Assembly: GCF_000758625.1 (NCBI RefSeq)
Contig: NZ_CP009283.1
Coordinates: 879,501 to 943,500, forward strand
Source of the DNA: Paenibacillus sp. FSL R7-0273
GTDB taxonomy: Bacteria > Bacillota > Bacilli > Paenibacillales > Paenibacillaceae
Length of the DNA: 64,000 nt
Direction of reading: 5' to 3'
Part shown: piece by piece, positions 45,629 to 54,459 of the stretch
Layout of the letters: the number at the start of each line of letters is the position of its first letter
How positions within the stretch are numbered: the first letter of the stretch is position 1
Made by a program: the position numbers and the translations under genes
Notes under the pieces: model-generated
Database searches by the model: none
Seen by the model: the letters and a program-made list of their open reading frames with translations, nothing else
What the model was told of the DNA's origin: nothing

Positions 45629-45913
45629 ATGGCAAGAAGAAACCGGAAGTATGCAGTACCGGGGGCGGCACAGGGAATGCAGAGCTTCAAGGCTGAGGTT
45701 ATGAGACGGGAAGGCTACCCGGTGGACCCGAATCATCCGGATGACGTTAAATATGAGGTAGCCAAGGAGCTTGGGATTCCTCTGCAGCCGGGCAATAACG
45801 GTAACCTGACAACCGAAGAGGCCGGACATATCGGCGGCAGAATCGGCGGCTCCATGGTCCGGGAAATGATCCGTCTGGCCCAGGAGCAGCTTGCCGAGAA
45901 AGGGCAGTCCTGA
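45629..45913 (+). CDS. Alpha/beta-type small acid-soluble spore protein
   Basis: The 94-aa protein shows the SASP pattern: MQSFKAEVMRREG, VKYEVAKELGIPL (the GPR protease cleavage region is normally YEIA) and AGHIGGRIGGSMVREMI, the second helix with its conserved glycines. Such proteins coat DNA in the spore core. The N-terminal ARRNRKYAVPGAAQG is typical of the longer Paenibacillus forms. Expression in the forespore is expected. Confidence 0.88.
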   Translation: MARRNRKYAVPGAAQGMQSFKAEVMRREGYPVDPNHPDDVKYEVAKELGIPLQPGNNGNLTTEEAGHIGGRIGGSMVREMIRLAQEQLAEKGQS

Positions 45914-45922
45914 ATAGCAGGC

Positions 45923-46858
45923 TTAACAGCATGAATCAAGCGCAGCTGTACCTGCTCTGCCGGATAGCGGCAGCTCGACCCGGATCTCAAGAATCCCGTC
46001 CTGTAAGGCGGCTCCGGCCGTGCCGCCCATCTGCTCCGAGAGCAGGCGGACAATGGACAAGCCTAGTCCTGAGCCGCTGCGTCTGGCCTGATCGCCGGTG
46101 TAAAATCGCTCAAACAGCCGCCCTGCGTCAACAGAAGAGGAGCTGCTAACCGGATTGCTGAACGATAAAACGCCCCTGCTGCCATCCTCAGACAGTGTAA
46201 CCTTTACAGTCAAGCCTCCGTCAGCATGCTGAATACCGTTACGGATCAGGTTATGTATAATTCTGGACAGGGGTTCTTTATCTGCATACACGAATACTGG
46301 CGCTGCTTCCACAAGCTCAACTCCAAGCCGGTGCTCCTCCAGTACAGCGACGGAAGCGGCAAGGAAATCAGCCGTGTAATTGCTCAGGTTTATCTCCTGT
46401 ATCTTCAGCTCAGGCTCAGTCTGCAGCAGATAGGAGTATTCAAAAAAATGATCAATCAGCTGCCCCAGCGCCTGAGCATGCTTTTGCGCTGTCTGCAGCT
46501 TTTTCTGCTGTCCGGGGGTCAGACCCTCGTCCATCATCAGCTGCTGATATCCCCTGATCGCTGTCAGCGGAGTACGCAAATCGTGAGAGAGGTTCGCGAT
46601 CAGCTCCCGGAGCTCCTGCTCCTCCTGAATGCCTTGAAGACGGAGCGTTTCCTCCGCCTTCAGGCATTTATTCATGTGACTCGCGAGCAGTGTCAGCTCC
46701 TTGTTCATCAGCTCAAGCCGGAGTGGTTGGCGGGTATTCTCCCTCAGGCGTTTATCCAGCTGCCGGTTGATGCTCTGCAGCTGCCGCCGGATCAGCAGAT
46801 TATACCAGGCAAGCCCGGTTATTAAGATAACGGCAGTTATTCCGGCGGCAAGAAGCAA
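45923..46858 (-). CDS. Orphan sensor histidine kinase, TTG start
   Basis: The frame begins with TTG 46858, about 12 nt after AAGGAAGGG. The 311-aa protein has one membrane segment (about 3-22), a coiled linker (about 30-85), the motif ANLSHDLRTPLTAIRGY, and N and G boxes (RIIHNLIRNGIQHA, GSGLGLSIVRLLSEQMGG). Its architecture equals the kinase at 6.8 kb, but no response regulator or ABC genes are adjacent; a repeat array and a possible gene remnant lie upstream instead. It may be the survivor of a broken module. Confidence 0.85.
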   Translation of the reverse strand: MLLAAGITAVILITGLAWYNLLIRRQLQSINRQLDKRLRENTRQPLRLELMNKELTLLASHMNKCLKAEETLRLQGIQEEQELRELIANLSHDLRTPLTAIRGYQQLMMDEGLTPGQQKKLQTAQKHAQALGQLIDHFFEYSYLLQTEPELKIQEINLSNYTADFLAASVAVLEEHRLGVELVEAAPVFVYADKEPLSRIIHNLIRNGIQHADGGLTVKVTLSEDGSRGVLSFSNPVSSSSSVDAGRLFERFYTGDQARRSGSGLGLSIVRLLSEQMGGTAGAALQDGILEIRVELPLSGRAGTAALDSCC

Positions 46859-46866
46859 TTAGCCCA

Positions 46867-47046
46867 CAACCCTTCCTTATCATTGCCGCTTTTCTGCCAA
46901 GCACGGTAAACCGGCTGTACCCGCTCACAACCGCATCATGGATTGTTTTGTGCAGCTCCAGAATGCCTGCAACCTTCTCCGGCTGGTCACTGCCGATACT
47001 GAGGTACTGCCTGCAGTTTTCATCCAGCTGCTCCAGGGTTGCGAAA
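46867..47046 (-). pseudogene. Coding-like remnant of an unrecognised gene
   Basis: In one minus-strand frame about 60 codons between the 51-bp repeats and the orphan kinase read like a real protein end (EQLDENCRQYLSIGSDQ, then IHDAVVSGYSRFTVLGRKAA), with normal codon bias. There is no start with a ribosome site, because the repeat array replaces the 5' part, and the frame runs on into the kinase start. I do not recognise the family. A truncated gene is the best explanation; chance cannot be excluded. Confidence 0.35.
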
Positions 47047-47310
47047 GGAGAGGCAAAAATGCCTTTGATTCTTGCGCATTTGACTAAACGGGCGAAATGA
47101 GAGGCAAAAGTGCCCTTGAATCCGGCGCATTTGGCTAAATGGGCGAAAGGAGAGGCATAAGTGCCTCTGAATCCGGCACATTTAGCTAAATGGGCAGAAT
47201 GAGAGGCAAAAGTGCCCTTGAATCCGGCACGTTTAGCTAAACGGGCGAAATAAGAGGCAAAAGTGCCCTTGAATCCGGCCCGTTTAGCTAAACGGGCGAA
47301 ATAAGAGGCA
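47041..47310. repeat. Tandem array of a 51-bp unit (about five copies)
   Basis: AGGCAAAA/AGGCATAA marks the units at 47051, 47102, 47153, 47204, 47255 and 47306, exactly 51 bp apart. The consensus contains CGGGCGAAAT.AGAGGCAAAA, then GTGCCCTTGAATCCGGC and a TTTAGCTAAA palindrome. On the minus strand the 51 bp read as a 17-aa repeat, but no ribosome site or start is seen. The remaining interval 47311-47457 shows only the promoter region of the following gene. Confidence 0.85.
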
Positions 47311-47457
47311 AGAATGCCCCAAACGTCCGGATTCCACCGCCAAAGGTCCGGATAATGCCGCCAAAACATTTTAATATTAAAGTGCTTCCGCAATACGCGT
47401 TCATATTCTATGATCCGCAGGCAGCACTCAGATTGTTACACACAGGAGGGAAGTATA

Positions 47458-50187
47458 ATGTTAAAAAGGTTAAGCACCGGCAAGTTTCTGATTTATCTTC
47501 TGGTACTGGCGCTTGTGGCGCTGCAGTTTCCGGTCACTCCAAAAGCACTGGCGGCGGCACAAGTGTATGAAGCGGAGTCGGCTGTACTGTCCGGGGGAGC
47601 GGCGTCAGCGTTTGACCATACCGGGTACACCGGGACGGGATTCGCCGGCGGGTTCACGGACAGCAACAAAGGAAATGCTTCTGCGAAGTTTAATGTAAGC
47701 GTTTCACCTGCCGGTAATTACACAGCTGCCTTGAGATATGCCAACGGCACGGGCTCAGCCAAAACCTTAAGCCTGTACGTGAACGGCACCAAGCTGAAGC
47801 AAATTTCGCTTCCGGCCACAGCCGGCTGGAGCAGCTGGGCCATTGCCTCAGAGACGGTTGCCCTGAGTGCAGGCAGCGGCACAATCACCTACAAATTTGA
47901 TACAGCGGACAGCGGCAACGTTAATCTGGACAATCTGTCGCTGGATCTGTCCCAGGGAGCCAATCTGGCTCTTAACAAAAGCGTTACCGCAAACAACACC
48001 GTCTCCGGTTTTCCCGCAGCTAATGCGGTGGACGGAAATGCATCCAGCTATTACGAGGGGGCAGCTAACAGCTACCCTAACACGCTGACCGTTGATCTGG
48101 GCAGCACGCAGACGGTTCATACCGTTCAGCTCAAGCTTCCATCCGGCTGGGGGACCAGAACGCAGACCCTGTCTGTACAGGGCAGCACGAATAATACCTC
48201 CTACAGCACGCTTGCCGGTTCCCAGACTTACACCTTTAACCCCGCTGCAAACAATACGGTATCTATTACCTTTACAGCAGCTTCAGCCAGATATATCAGA
48301 GTGAATTTCACAGCAAACAGCGGGGCAACAGGCGGCCAGGCTGCCGAGCTTGAGGTATACGGCTCAGGCACAGTCACTCCGACCCCGGCACCGACGGCGA
48401 CAGCCACACCTGCCCCAACGGCCGTACCGACAGCGACACCAGTGCCGACCGCAACACCAGTACCAACCGCCACGCCGGTTCCTACACCAGCGCCTTCGGC
48501 GGGAGCTTTTGGAGCAAATATGCCGTATGACACCTACGAAGCTGAAAATGCTGCCTACACCGGAGCACTCATCGGCCCGTCAACTACAGCCGGAGAGCTT
48601 GCATCCGAAGCCTCAGGCCGAAAAGCGGTCAAGCTGACCGCAGCAGGGCAGTACGTGCAGATCACGCTCGCCAAGCCTGCGCAGGGTATAACAATCCGCT
48701 ATGCCATCCCGGATAATGCGTCCGGAACGGGCTTAGAGTCGGCGGTCAGCATGTACGTGGGCGGAACGCTTTTCAAAGACATCAATCTCACCTCCAAATA
48801 TAGCTGGAACTACGGGGAATGGGGGACAGAGGGGGGAGAGGTCCGCTGGTCCAACAACCCGAATGCGGCTTCGACCACACCTGCACATATGTACGATGAA
48901 GTGTCTGTTCTGCTCGATAAAACCTATCCGGCCGGAACGGTCATCAAGCTGGAGCGGAATGCGTCCAATTTGAATTTTGGCTCAACCGCTTATGTCACAG
49001 TAGATTTGCTAGAAACAGAAGCCGTTCCTGCGGCGCTTACTATGCCATCTAACTACGTTGCTGTTACCTCATATGGTGCTGTAGCAAACGACGGTGTAGA
49101 TGATACGGCAGCTTTTAACAACGCAATTGCTGCTGTCAAAAACTCCGGCGGTACCTACAAGGGCGTATGGATTTCTGCGGGAACCTTTCATCTGAACAAC
49201 GGCAGCAAGGGCGCCGGCTATGACGGCAGCGGAACAAGACTGTACCTCGACAGCGGCGTGTCCGTAAAAGGGGCAGGCATCTGGCATTCTACCCTGTCCG
49301 GCAATTATGCGGGCTTTTATCTGAGGGGCGGAAATGTAACCCTGTCCGATTTCAAAATCAGCGGCAGCGACATCATCCGCGACGATTACAACGGGCTTAC
49401 TGCGGTTGAGGGCAACGGTACGAACTCGGTTATCAGCAATCTGTGGATCGAGCATGTAAAAGTAGGCTTCTGGTTCACGAATCAGACGGATAACGTTACC
49501 GCATCCAATTCCAGAATCCGCAATGTCTGGGCGGACGGCGTCAACCTGCACCGGGGCACTTCAAACTCTACCGTTACGAACAACTCGGTGCGCAACAGCG
49601 GCGACGACGGCATGGCTATGTGGTCCGACACGTTCCTCAATACCAATAACACGTTCAGCTACAATACGGTGCAGCTTCCGACATTGGCCAACAACATCGC
49701 CATTTACGGCGGCAAGGACAACAAGGTGATCGGCAACCTGCTTACGGACACTGTGCGGACAGGCGGCGGGATCTCTTTTGGCACCAATTTCAATCCTCCG
49801 TCCATGACCGGCACGCTGACCATTCAGGGGAACAAGCTGCTGCGTACCGGCTCAGCCCACCGTGACTACGGCTATCAGATCGGGGCAATCTGGGCTTACT
49901 GGCTGAACAACAGCGGTAAGGCACAGAACCTCACGGTTAACGTATCCGGAAATACGATCCAGGACAGCACGTACTCGGGGATTTTTGTGGAGGAACCGGC
50001 TCCGAATATTGCAGTCACGTATGCCAATAACACAATCCTGAATTCCGGAACCTACGGTGTATACATCAACGGCTCGGCAACCGGCAGCTCGGTGTTCAGC
50101 AGCAATACGGTTACTGGTGCGCCAGCAGGTGAATTTGTGAATGCTTCTGCCAGCTTCACCGCCACAGGTTCGGGGAACAACTGGTAA
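47458..50187 (+). CDS. Secreted modular alpha-1,3-glucanase / mycodextranase, GH87 type
   Basis: ATG 47458 follows AGGAGGG and opens a signal peptide (LIYLLVLALVALQFPVTPKALA). Order of modules in the 909-aa protein: CBM6/35-like (about 30-160), F5/8-type C discoidin-like (about 165-305), a Thr/Pro/Ala-rich linker (about 308-350), a second CBM-like domain (about 355-520), and a right-handed beta-helix catalytic domain (about 525-905). NVWADGVNLHRG (D693) and NSGDDGMAMWS (D716, D717) match the Asp triad known for GH87 enzymes such as Bacillus circulans Agl-KA. It should act outside the cell on fungal or bacterial alpha-1,3-glucan. Confidence 0.88.
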   Translation: MLKRLSTGKFLIYLLVLALVALQFPVTPKALAAAQVYEAESAVLSGGAASAFDHTGYTGTGFAGGFTDSNKGNASAKFNVSVSPAGNYTAALRYANGTGSAKTLSLYVNGTKLKQISLPATAGWSSWAIASETVALSAGSGTITYKFDTADSGNVNLDNLSLDLSQGANLALNKSVTANNTVSGFPAANAVDGNASSYYEGAANSYPNTLTVDLGSTQTVHTVQLKLPSGWGTRTQTLSVQGSTNNTSYSTLAGSQTYTFNPAANNTVSITFTAASARYIRVNFTANSGATGGQAAELEVYGSGTVTPTPAPTATATPAPTAVPTATPVPTATPVPTATPVPTPAPSAGAFGANMPYDTYEAENAAYTGALIGPSTTAGELASEASGRKAVKLTAAGQYVQITLAKPAQGITIRYAIPDNASGTGLESAVSMYVGGTLFKDINLTSKYSWNYGEWGTEGGEVRWSNNPNAASTTPAHMYDEVSVLLDKTYPAGTVIKLERNASNLNFGSTAYVTVDLLETEAVPAALTMPSNYVAVTSYGAVANDGVDDTAAFNNAIAAVKNSGGTYKGVWISAGTFHLNNGSKGAGYDGSGTRLYLDSGVSVKGAGIWHSTLSGNYAGFYLRGGNVTLSDFKISGSDIIRDDYNGLTAVEGNGTNSVISNLWIEHVKVGFWFTNQTDNVTASNSRIRNVWADGVNLHRGTSNSTVTNNSVRNSGDDGMAMWSDTFLNTNNTFSYNTVQLPTLANNIAIYGGKDNKVIGNLLTDTVRTGGGISFGTNFNPPSMTGTLTIQGNKLLRTGSAHRDYGYQIGAIWAYWLNNSGKAQNLTVNVSGNTIQDSTYSGIFVEEPAPNIAVTYANNTILNSGTYGVYINGSATGSSVFSSNTVTGAPAGEFVNASASFTATGSGNNW

Positions 50188-50203
50188 GAGCTAATTTTAT
50201 AGA

Positions 50204-50234
50204 AAAGGCCATCCGGCTCCGGGTGGTCTTTTTG
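50204..50234 (+). terminator. Terminator after GH87 gene
   Basis: GGCCATCCG pairs with CGGGTGGTC (G-U pairs) and is followed by TTTTT. Confidence 0.75.
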
Positions 50235-50326
50235 GGCTGAAATAGACGGATTCGTCCAGAGGATGGTATGTTATTACATATTAGGGAAAAGAGCCTGCAC
50301 TGCTAGTGGAGAGGGAGTGAGCATGC

Positions 50327-50605
50327 TTGAGTGCCCGTTTACAGAGAAAATCTGCTACAACGGCCTTGGTGGTAACTGCTGTTCTGTTGATTACGGATCT
50401 GTTTTTTATTTTTTATGACCACCCGCTTGACGGAGTAGGCATTCTCAGTACATTCATTTTGCCGCCTGCCGGGATACTCTTTGGCTTATCAGCTTATAAA
50501 ATGACGCGTTCGCGCAAAGACATCATTCTTATCCTGCTAAATGCTGCCGCTTTTGTTAGCTATTTTGCCTATATGTTCTTTGGAACCTTAATTCTCGGGC
50601 CGTAA
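50327..50605 (+). CDS. Small membrane protein, unrecognised
   Basis: TTG 50327 lies 9 nt after GAGAGGGAG. The 92-aa product has three hydrophobic segments (TALVVTAVLLITDLFFIF, LSTFILPPAGILFGLSAYKM and IILILLNAAAFVSYFAYMFF) and short basic loops. I do not recognise the family. It lies upstream of the DUF4097/two-component operon but probably has its own promoter. Confidence 0.55.
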   Translation: MSARLQRKSATTALVVTAVLLITDLFFIFYDHPLDGVGILSTFILPPAGILFGLSAYKMTRSRKDIILILLNAAAFVSYFAYMFFGTLILGP

Positions 50606-50607
50606 GC

Positions 50608-50627
50608 TTCTAATCAAACTCTAATCC
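50608..50627 (+). promoter_or_regulatory. Direct-repeat operator candidate upstream of DUF4097/two-component operon
   Basis: CTAATC occurs at 50610 and 50621, 11 bp apart, in TTCTAATCAAACTCTAATCC. One-turn direct repeats are typical binding sites of OmpR-type regulators. The operon 77 bp downstream encodes such a regulator, so autoregulation is possible. Confidence 0.35.
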
Positions 50628-50703
50628 GGCTGCAAAGCCTTTCTCATCCTTTGTGGTTTACCATTAAGCCGAACATACACAAGGGATGGGAGGAATCAGG
50701 TTT

Positions 50704-51729
50704 ATGAAAAGCTCTATAAAAGTGGCAGCATCAGGATTCTTGGCGGCGGCGCTGCTGCTGTACGCAGGCTCGGGGTTTGGCAGAGAGGCGCTTGCCCGGC
50801 ATCTGAATGAGACTGATTTTGAAGCAAAGCAGGCGGAGCAGGTGAAGGCACAGGTGAAGGCTGAGGCGACGGGGTCCGGATTTTCTTTTGACAAAGGGAC
50901 TACCGGCATTAAATTGGGCGCTGACACAGAGAGGATTGCCATTACCGGCGTGAATGGGTCGATTGAACTGAAGCAGGGCAGCGGTACACAGATAGAGGTA
51001 CATACAAGGGTGGTGGTCGATCATGCATCCCGCACAGAAGCGGAAGCTATCGCAGCCAGAAGCGGAATTAAGGTACAAAAAGGCAAGGAGCTCAGCATCA
51101 AAACCTACGGGGAAGCAGCCAGCAGCCGCTATAATATCAGCATTCATCTGACGGTTACGCTGCCTAAGGTTGTTAAAGCCGGTTTGCAGGCAGAGCTTAC
51201 TAATGGAAACGTGCTTTTGTCAAAAGTGACGGCGGGCGGGCCCATTACATTAGCTGCGGATAACGGAAACATTACGGTAAAAGAGAGCGGGAGCGATCTG
51301 GTCCTCCATACCGACAACGGGGTTGTTACTATAGCAGGCGTCCAAAAAAGTGCAGCAGCCTCTGTGGTGAACGGAAACATTGATGCTAACAAGGTTACGG
51401 GACCGCTGGATATCCGGACTGTAAACGGCAATCTGACTGTTAAGAATGCTTACTCGTCTATTAAGGCAGAAAGTGTAGCAGGCAATATTCATATTGAGTC
51501 TTCAAAAGTCGGCGGCCACTGGGATGTGTCCAATACCGCAGGTAATGTCAGTCTGGCCTGGCCTGAGCAGGCGGATGTGCAGGTAGAGGCCAGTGCAACG
51601 TTCGGAAAGCCGGAAACGGAGTTCCCGTTAACAGTAAAGGGCGGGAGAGTCAGCGGAACCCTCGGCGCCGGAACGTATCGCATTGAGGCTTCCTCGCTGG
51701 CAGGCTTGTCTCTTAAGATCAGCAATTAA
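50704..51729 (+). CDS. Extracytoplasmic DUF4097 beta-repeat protein
   Basis: ATG 50704 is preceded by GGGAGG. The 341-aa protein has an N-terminal membrane/signal helix (SGFLAAALLLYAGSGFG) and a repetitive beta-rich domain (about 80-340) with recurring NGNI/NGNV turns (LTNGNVLLSKV, ADNGNITVKES, VNGNIDANKV, VNGNLTVKNA), the DUF4097 'adhesin-like' pattern. It is the first gene of an operon with a response regulator and kinase and may modulate or be an output of that system. Confidence 0.85.
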   Translation: MKSSIKVAASGFLAAALLLYAGSGFGREALARHLNETDFEAKQAEQVKAQVKAEATGSGFSFDKGTTGIKLGADTERIAITGVNGSIELKQGSGTQIEVHTRVVVDHASRTEAEAIAARSGIKVQKGKELSIKTYGEAASSRYNISIHLTVTLPKVVKAGLQAELTNGNVLLSKVTAGGPITLAADNGNITVKESGSDLVLHTDNGVVTIAGVQKSAAASVVNGNIDANKVTGPLDIRTVNGNLTVKNAYSSIKAESVAGNIHIESSKVGGHWDVSNTAGNVSLAWPEQADVQVEASATFGKPETEFPLTVKGGRVSGTLGAGTYRIEASSLAGLSLKISN

Positions 51730-51758
51730 TTTTATAGCGTGAGAAGGTGGAGTACCGT

Positions 51759-52442
51759 TTGAGTATGAAGGAGCATGTCCTGATTATTGAGGATGAAGCT
51801 GCCATGGTCCGGCTGCTGGAGCTGGAGCTGGCTTATGAGGGCTATGACATTACCGTTGCCAGAGACGGGCTCGCCGGTGCAGAGCAGGCCATACAGGGCA
51901 GCTATGATCTTATTCTGCTTGATCTGAACCTGCCGGGGATTAACGGAATTGAGGTCTGCAAAAGAATCCGCGCCGTCAAGCAGACACCGATCATTATGAT
52001 CACCGCGCGCGATACCATCAGCGAACGGGTGCGGGGGCTGGATACCGGTGCAGACGATTACGTGCCCAAGCCGTTCGCCATTGAGGAGCTGCTCGCCCGC
52101 ATGCGTTCCCTGCAGCGGCGGCTGCAGCAGAGCCGGGAGCCGGAGGATCTGCTGGAGGCCAAGGACCTGTCGCTCAGTGCGGCTTCGCACAGGGTAACCC
52201 GCGCCGGGCAGGATATCGAGCTGTCGCAGCGTGAATTTGAGCTGCTCCGCTGCCTGCTGCAGAACAAGAACCGGCTGATGAACCGGGAGGCGCTGCTGAA
52301 TCTGGTCTGGGGCTATTCCTATGAGGGAGAAACCAATGTTGTGGATGTCTATATCCGCTATCTGCGCATGAAGGTGGATGAGGGCTACGGGGAGAAGCTG
52401 ATCCATACGGTCCGCGGCAGCGGCTACATTCTAAGGGAGTGA
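51759..52442 (+). CDS. OmpR-family response regulator
   Basis: TTG 51759 lies 8 nt after AAGGTGG; the ATG at 51765 is also in frame. The 227-aa product has a receiver (HVLIIEDEAAMVRLLELELA, Asp in LILLDLNLPGI, Lys in YVPKPF) and a winged helix (LSQREFELLRCLLQNKNRLM, VDVYIRYLRMKVD). It is followed after 18 bp by its kinase gene. Confidence 0.93.
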   Translation: MSMKEHVLIIEDEAAMVRLLELELAYEGYDITVARDGLAGAEQAIQGSYDLILLDLNLPGINGIEVCKRIRAVKQTPIIMITARDTISERVRGLDTGADDYVPKPFAIEELLARMRSLQRRLQQSREPEDLLEAKDLSLSAASHRVTRAGQDIELSQREFELLRCLLQNKNRLMNREALLNLVWGYSYEGETNVVDVYIRYLRMKVDEGYGEKLIHTVRGSGYILRE

Positions 52443-52460
52443 CGGGGAGGGGAACGGCAA

Positions 52461-53924
52461 ATGAAGGGGTGGACATTCTCCCGCAAGGTCAGCGCCTCGA
52501 TCGCCCTGGCTTCCCTGGTTGTGGCGGCAGTGCTTGGCGGCTTTGTGTATATTACCTTCAGCCAATGGACGCAGAAGCAGGAGAAGGAGCTGCTTACCGA
52601 AAAGCTGAAGCAGTTCGAGCTGCAGATTAAGGAGGTTACCTTCCTGCCCTCGCTGCTAAGACCCGGCTTCGGCAGAGGGAGCGGGGCGGCGGCGGTGCTG
52701 AAGCCGGACCTGTCTTCCTTTGCCGCTGATCTGGATGAAGGCCAGACGCTGCAGCTGCTGGATGCCAAGGGGCGGGTGCTTGCGGAGGAGGGCGCGTCAT
52801 TGGGAGCAGAGGCGGGGAAGGACACGGCGATGCCGGATGGTGCAGAAGCCGCGCAGTTTGAAGCAGTAAGCAGCCTGACGCTGCCGGCATTTGGCACGGT
52901 AACCCTGCGGCTGGCTGACAGCGGGTATTCTGCAGCGGCCGCAGCCTCGCGCGAGGTAGGCCGGCTGCTGCTGCTAGGCCTGCTGCTGGCTGCCGGGGCA
53001 GCAGCGCTGGCCGGATGGCTGGTCGCCCGCTCCGCCTTGAAGCCGATCCGCAGCATGATCGGCGAGGTGCAGAGCATCGGGGCAGACAATCTGTCGCACC
53101 GGCTTGCGCTGCCTGCAGCGCAGGATGAGCTGCACCAGCTAGGGGCGACCTTTAATGCGCTGCTGCAAAAGCTCAGTGTGTCCTTTGACCAGCAGCGGCG
53201 TTTTGTGGCAGATGCTTCCCATGAGCTGAAGACACCGCTGGCTATCATTGAGGGGCATACCCATATGATCCAGCGCTGGGGCAAGCAGTCGCCGGAGGTG
53301 CTGGAGGAATCCCTGGGCTTCATGATGGATGAGGCGGGCCGGATGAGGCAGCTGATTGCCCAGCTGCTGCTGCTGGCCGAGACGGAAGAGCCGGTACAGG
53401 AAGGTACCGGGGAAGAATGCGAGGTACAGCAGGTTTTGCACGAGCTACTGCCCCAGACCGTGCACGTAGGTCCCGGTGTTACTTTAAGTGCCGGTGAAGC
53501 CGGGAATACCGGTCCATTGATGGTCCGGATGCCGGCGGGTGCCTGTTACCAGGTGCTGCGCAATATAGTGGAGAATGCGCTGAAATATACACCGGAAGGC
53601 GGCAGTGTGCACATTGCATATCAAGCAGACCCTGATCGGGTTATTGTATCCGTGACAGATACAGGAATCGGGATTTCCTCTGAGCAGCTTCCGCATATTT
53701 TTGACCGTTTTTACCGTGCCGAAGGGTCGCGGAGCCGGGCAAAGGGCGGATCGGGACTGGGGCTGGCCATCGCCAAGGCGATCATGGAGCGGTACGGAGG
53801 CTCGATCGCCATTGAGAGTATAGAGGGGGCAGGCACCAAAGCGGTGCTGTCGTTTGTGCGGGGATCGGGGGCAGAGAGCAAGGGGGCAGGAATTAGGGAG
53901 CAGGGAGTAAGGAGTAGTGAGTAA
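52461..53924 (+). CDS. Sensor histidine kinase with HAMP domain
   Basis: GGGGAGGGG precedes the ATG. The 487-aa protein has membrane segments at about 10-32 and 168-190, an extracellular part with an Ala/Gly-rich stretch, HAMP (about 190-240), the motif FVADASHELKTPLAIIEGH, N box (LRNIVENALKYTPEGG) and G boxes (FYRAEGSRSRAKGGSGLGLA). The last 20 codons run into a purine-rich run of AGGGAG/AGTAAGG repeats and may be a recent extension of the C-terminus. Confidence 0.92.
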   Translation: MKGWTFSRKVSASIALASLVVAAVLGGFVYITFSQWTQKQEKELLTEKLKQFELQIKEVTFLPSLLRPGFGRGSGAAAVLKPDLSSFAADLDEGQTLQLLDAKGRVLAEEGASLGAEAGKDTAMPDGAEAAQFEAVSSLTLPAFGTVTLRLADSGYSAAAAASREVGRLLLLGLLLAAGAAALAGWLVARSALKPIRSMIGEVQSIGADNLSHRLALPAAQDELHQLGATFNALLQKLSVSFDQQRRFVADASHELKTPLAIIEGHTHMIQRWGKQSPEVLEESLGFMMDEAGRMRQLIAQLLLLAETEEPVQEGTGEECEVQQVLHELLPQTVHVGPGVTLSAGEAGNTGPLMVRMPAGACYQVLRNIVENALKYTPEGGSVHIAYQADPDRVIVSVTDTGIGISSEQLPHIFDRFYRAEGSRSRAKGGSGLGLAIAKAIMERYGGSIAIESIEGAGTKAVLSFVRGSGAESKGAGIREQGVRSSE

Positions 53925-54445
53925 GGAATAGGTAGTAGTACAGTAAGCTGATTCGGGGGCTGTAACGATTGTCAGAGCGGAGAGTGCTGCAAGCAGTCTG
54001 AGATAACCAGCATCGCCCCAGCGGAGAAGGCGCATTATAATGAGCGGATTTCCTTCAGAAGCGGAGCTGGTCTTAGCAAGCACAGCATACCGGTTGTTCA
54101 TTGTAATAGTTCTTTCGAGATGATGACCATTGCCGGGTTTTAGCTGTACGTGGTGTGAGTGTGACTCTCGCCAGCCTGCGGCTATATGAGCCTGCAAACA
54201 CTGCCGGACGGACCCAGGTGACGTTATCTGTCCATTTTCCGGCAGTGGGAGCTTCTAACGGACCCAGTTGCCGTTATTGCAACGAAAAGGCTGTGATTTC
54301 TGCGAAGTTGTGCTAAATAACGCCTGTGGTGTCCGTCCCTCGTATTTAAGAGTTTCTCTCACAAATACTCACTCATTCGCAGGATTTCAACGTACTGGAG
54401 TAACAGGGAGTGCGAGTTAATGGTGGGGGTTGAGCTGCCAGGAGC
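53925..54445. other. Gene-poor interval left of the IS element
   Basis: No gene could be supported in these 520 bp. They contain short purine-rich repeats after the kinase gene, the structured repeat pair at 54.2 kb, and AT-rich sequence up to the IS boundary. Confidence 0.6.
54199..54280. repeat. Hairpin and 50-bp tandem duplication
   Basis: CACTGCCGG (54199) and CCGGCAGTG (54239) form a 9-bp stem. ACGGACCCAG occurs at 54208 and 54258, exactly 50 bp apart, each followed by GTGACGTTAT or TTGCCGTTAT. The second copy is itself an inverted repeat, TAACGG-9 nt-CCGTTA. Confidence 0.65.
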
Positions 54446-54459
54446 GCTAGGGGCATGCA

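Noticed and set aside
46800..47393. Minus-strand frame encoding a 17-aa repeat protein
   Set aside because: It arises because the 51-bp period is a multiple of three; no start with a ribosome site exists. Only its last third looks coding and is listed as a remnant.
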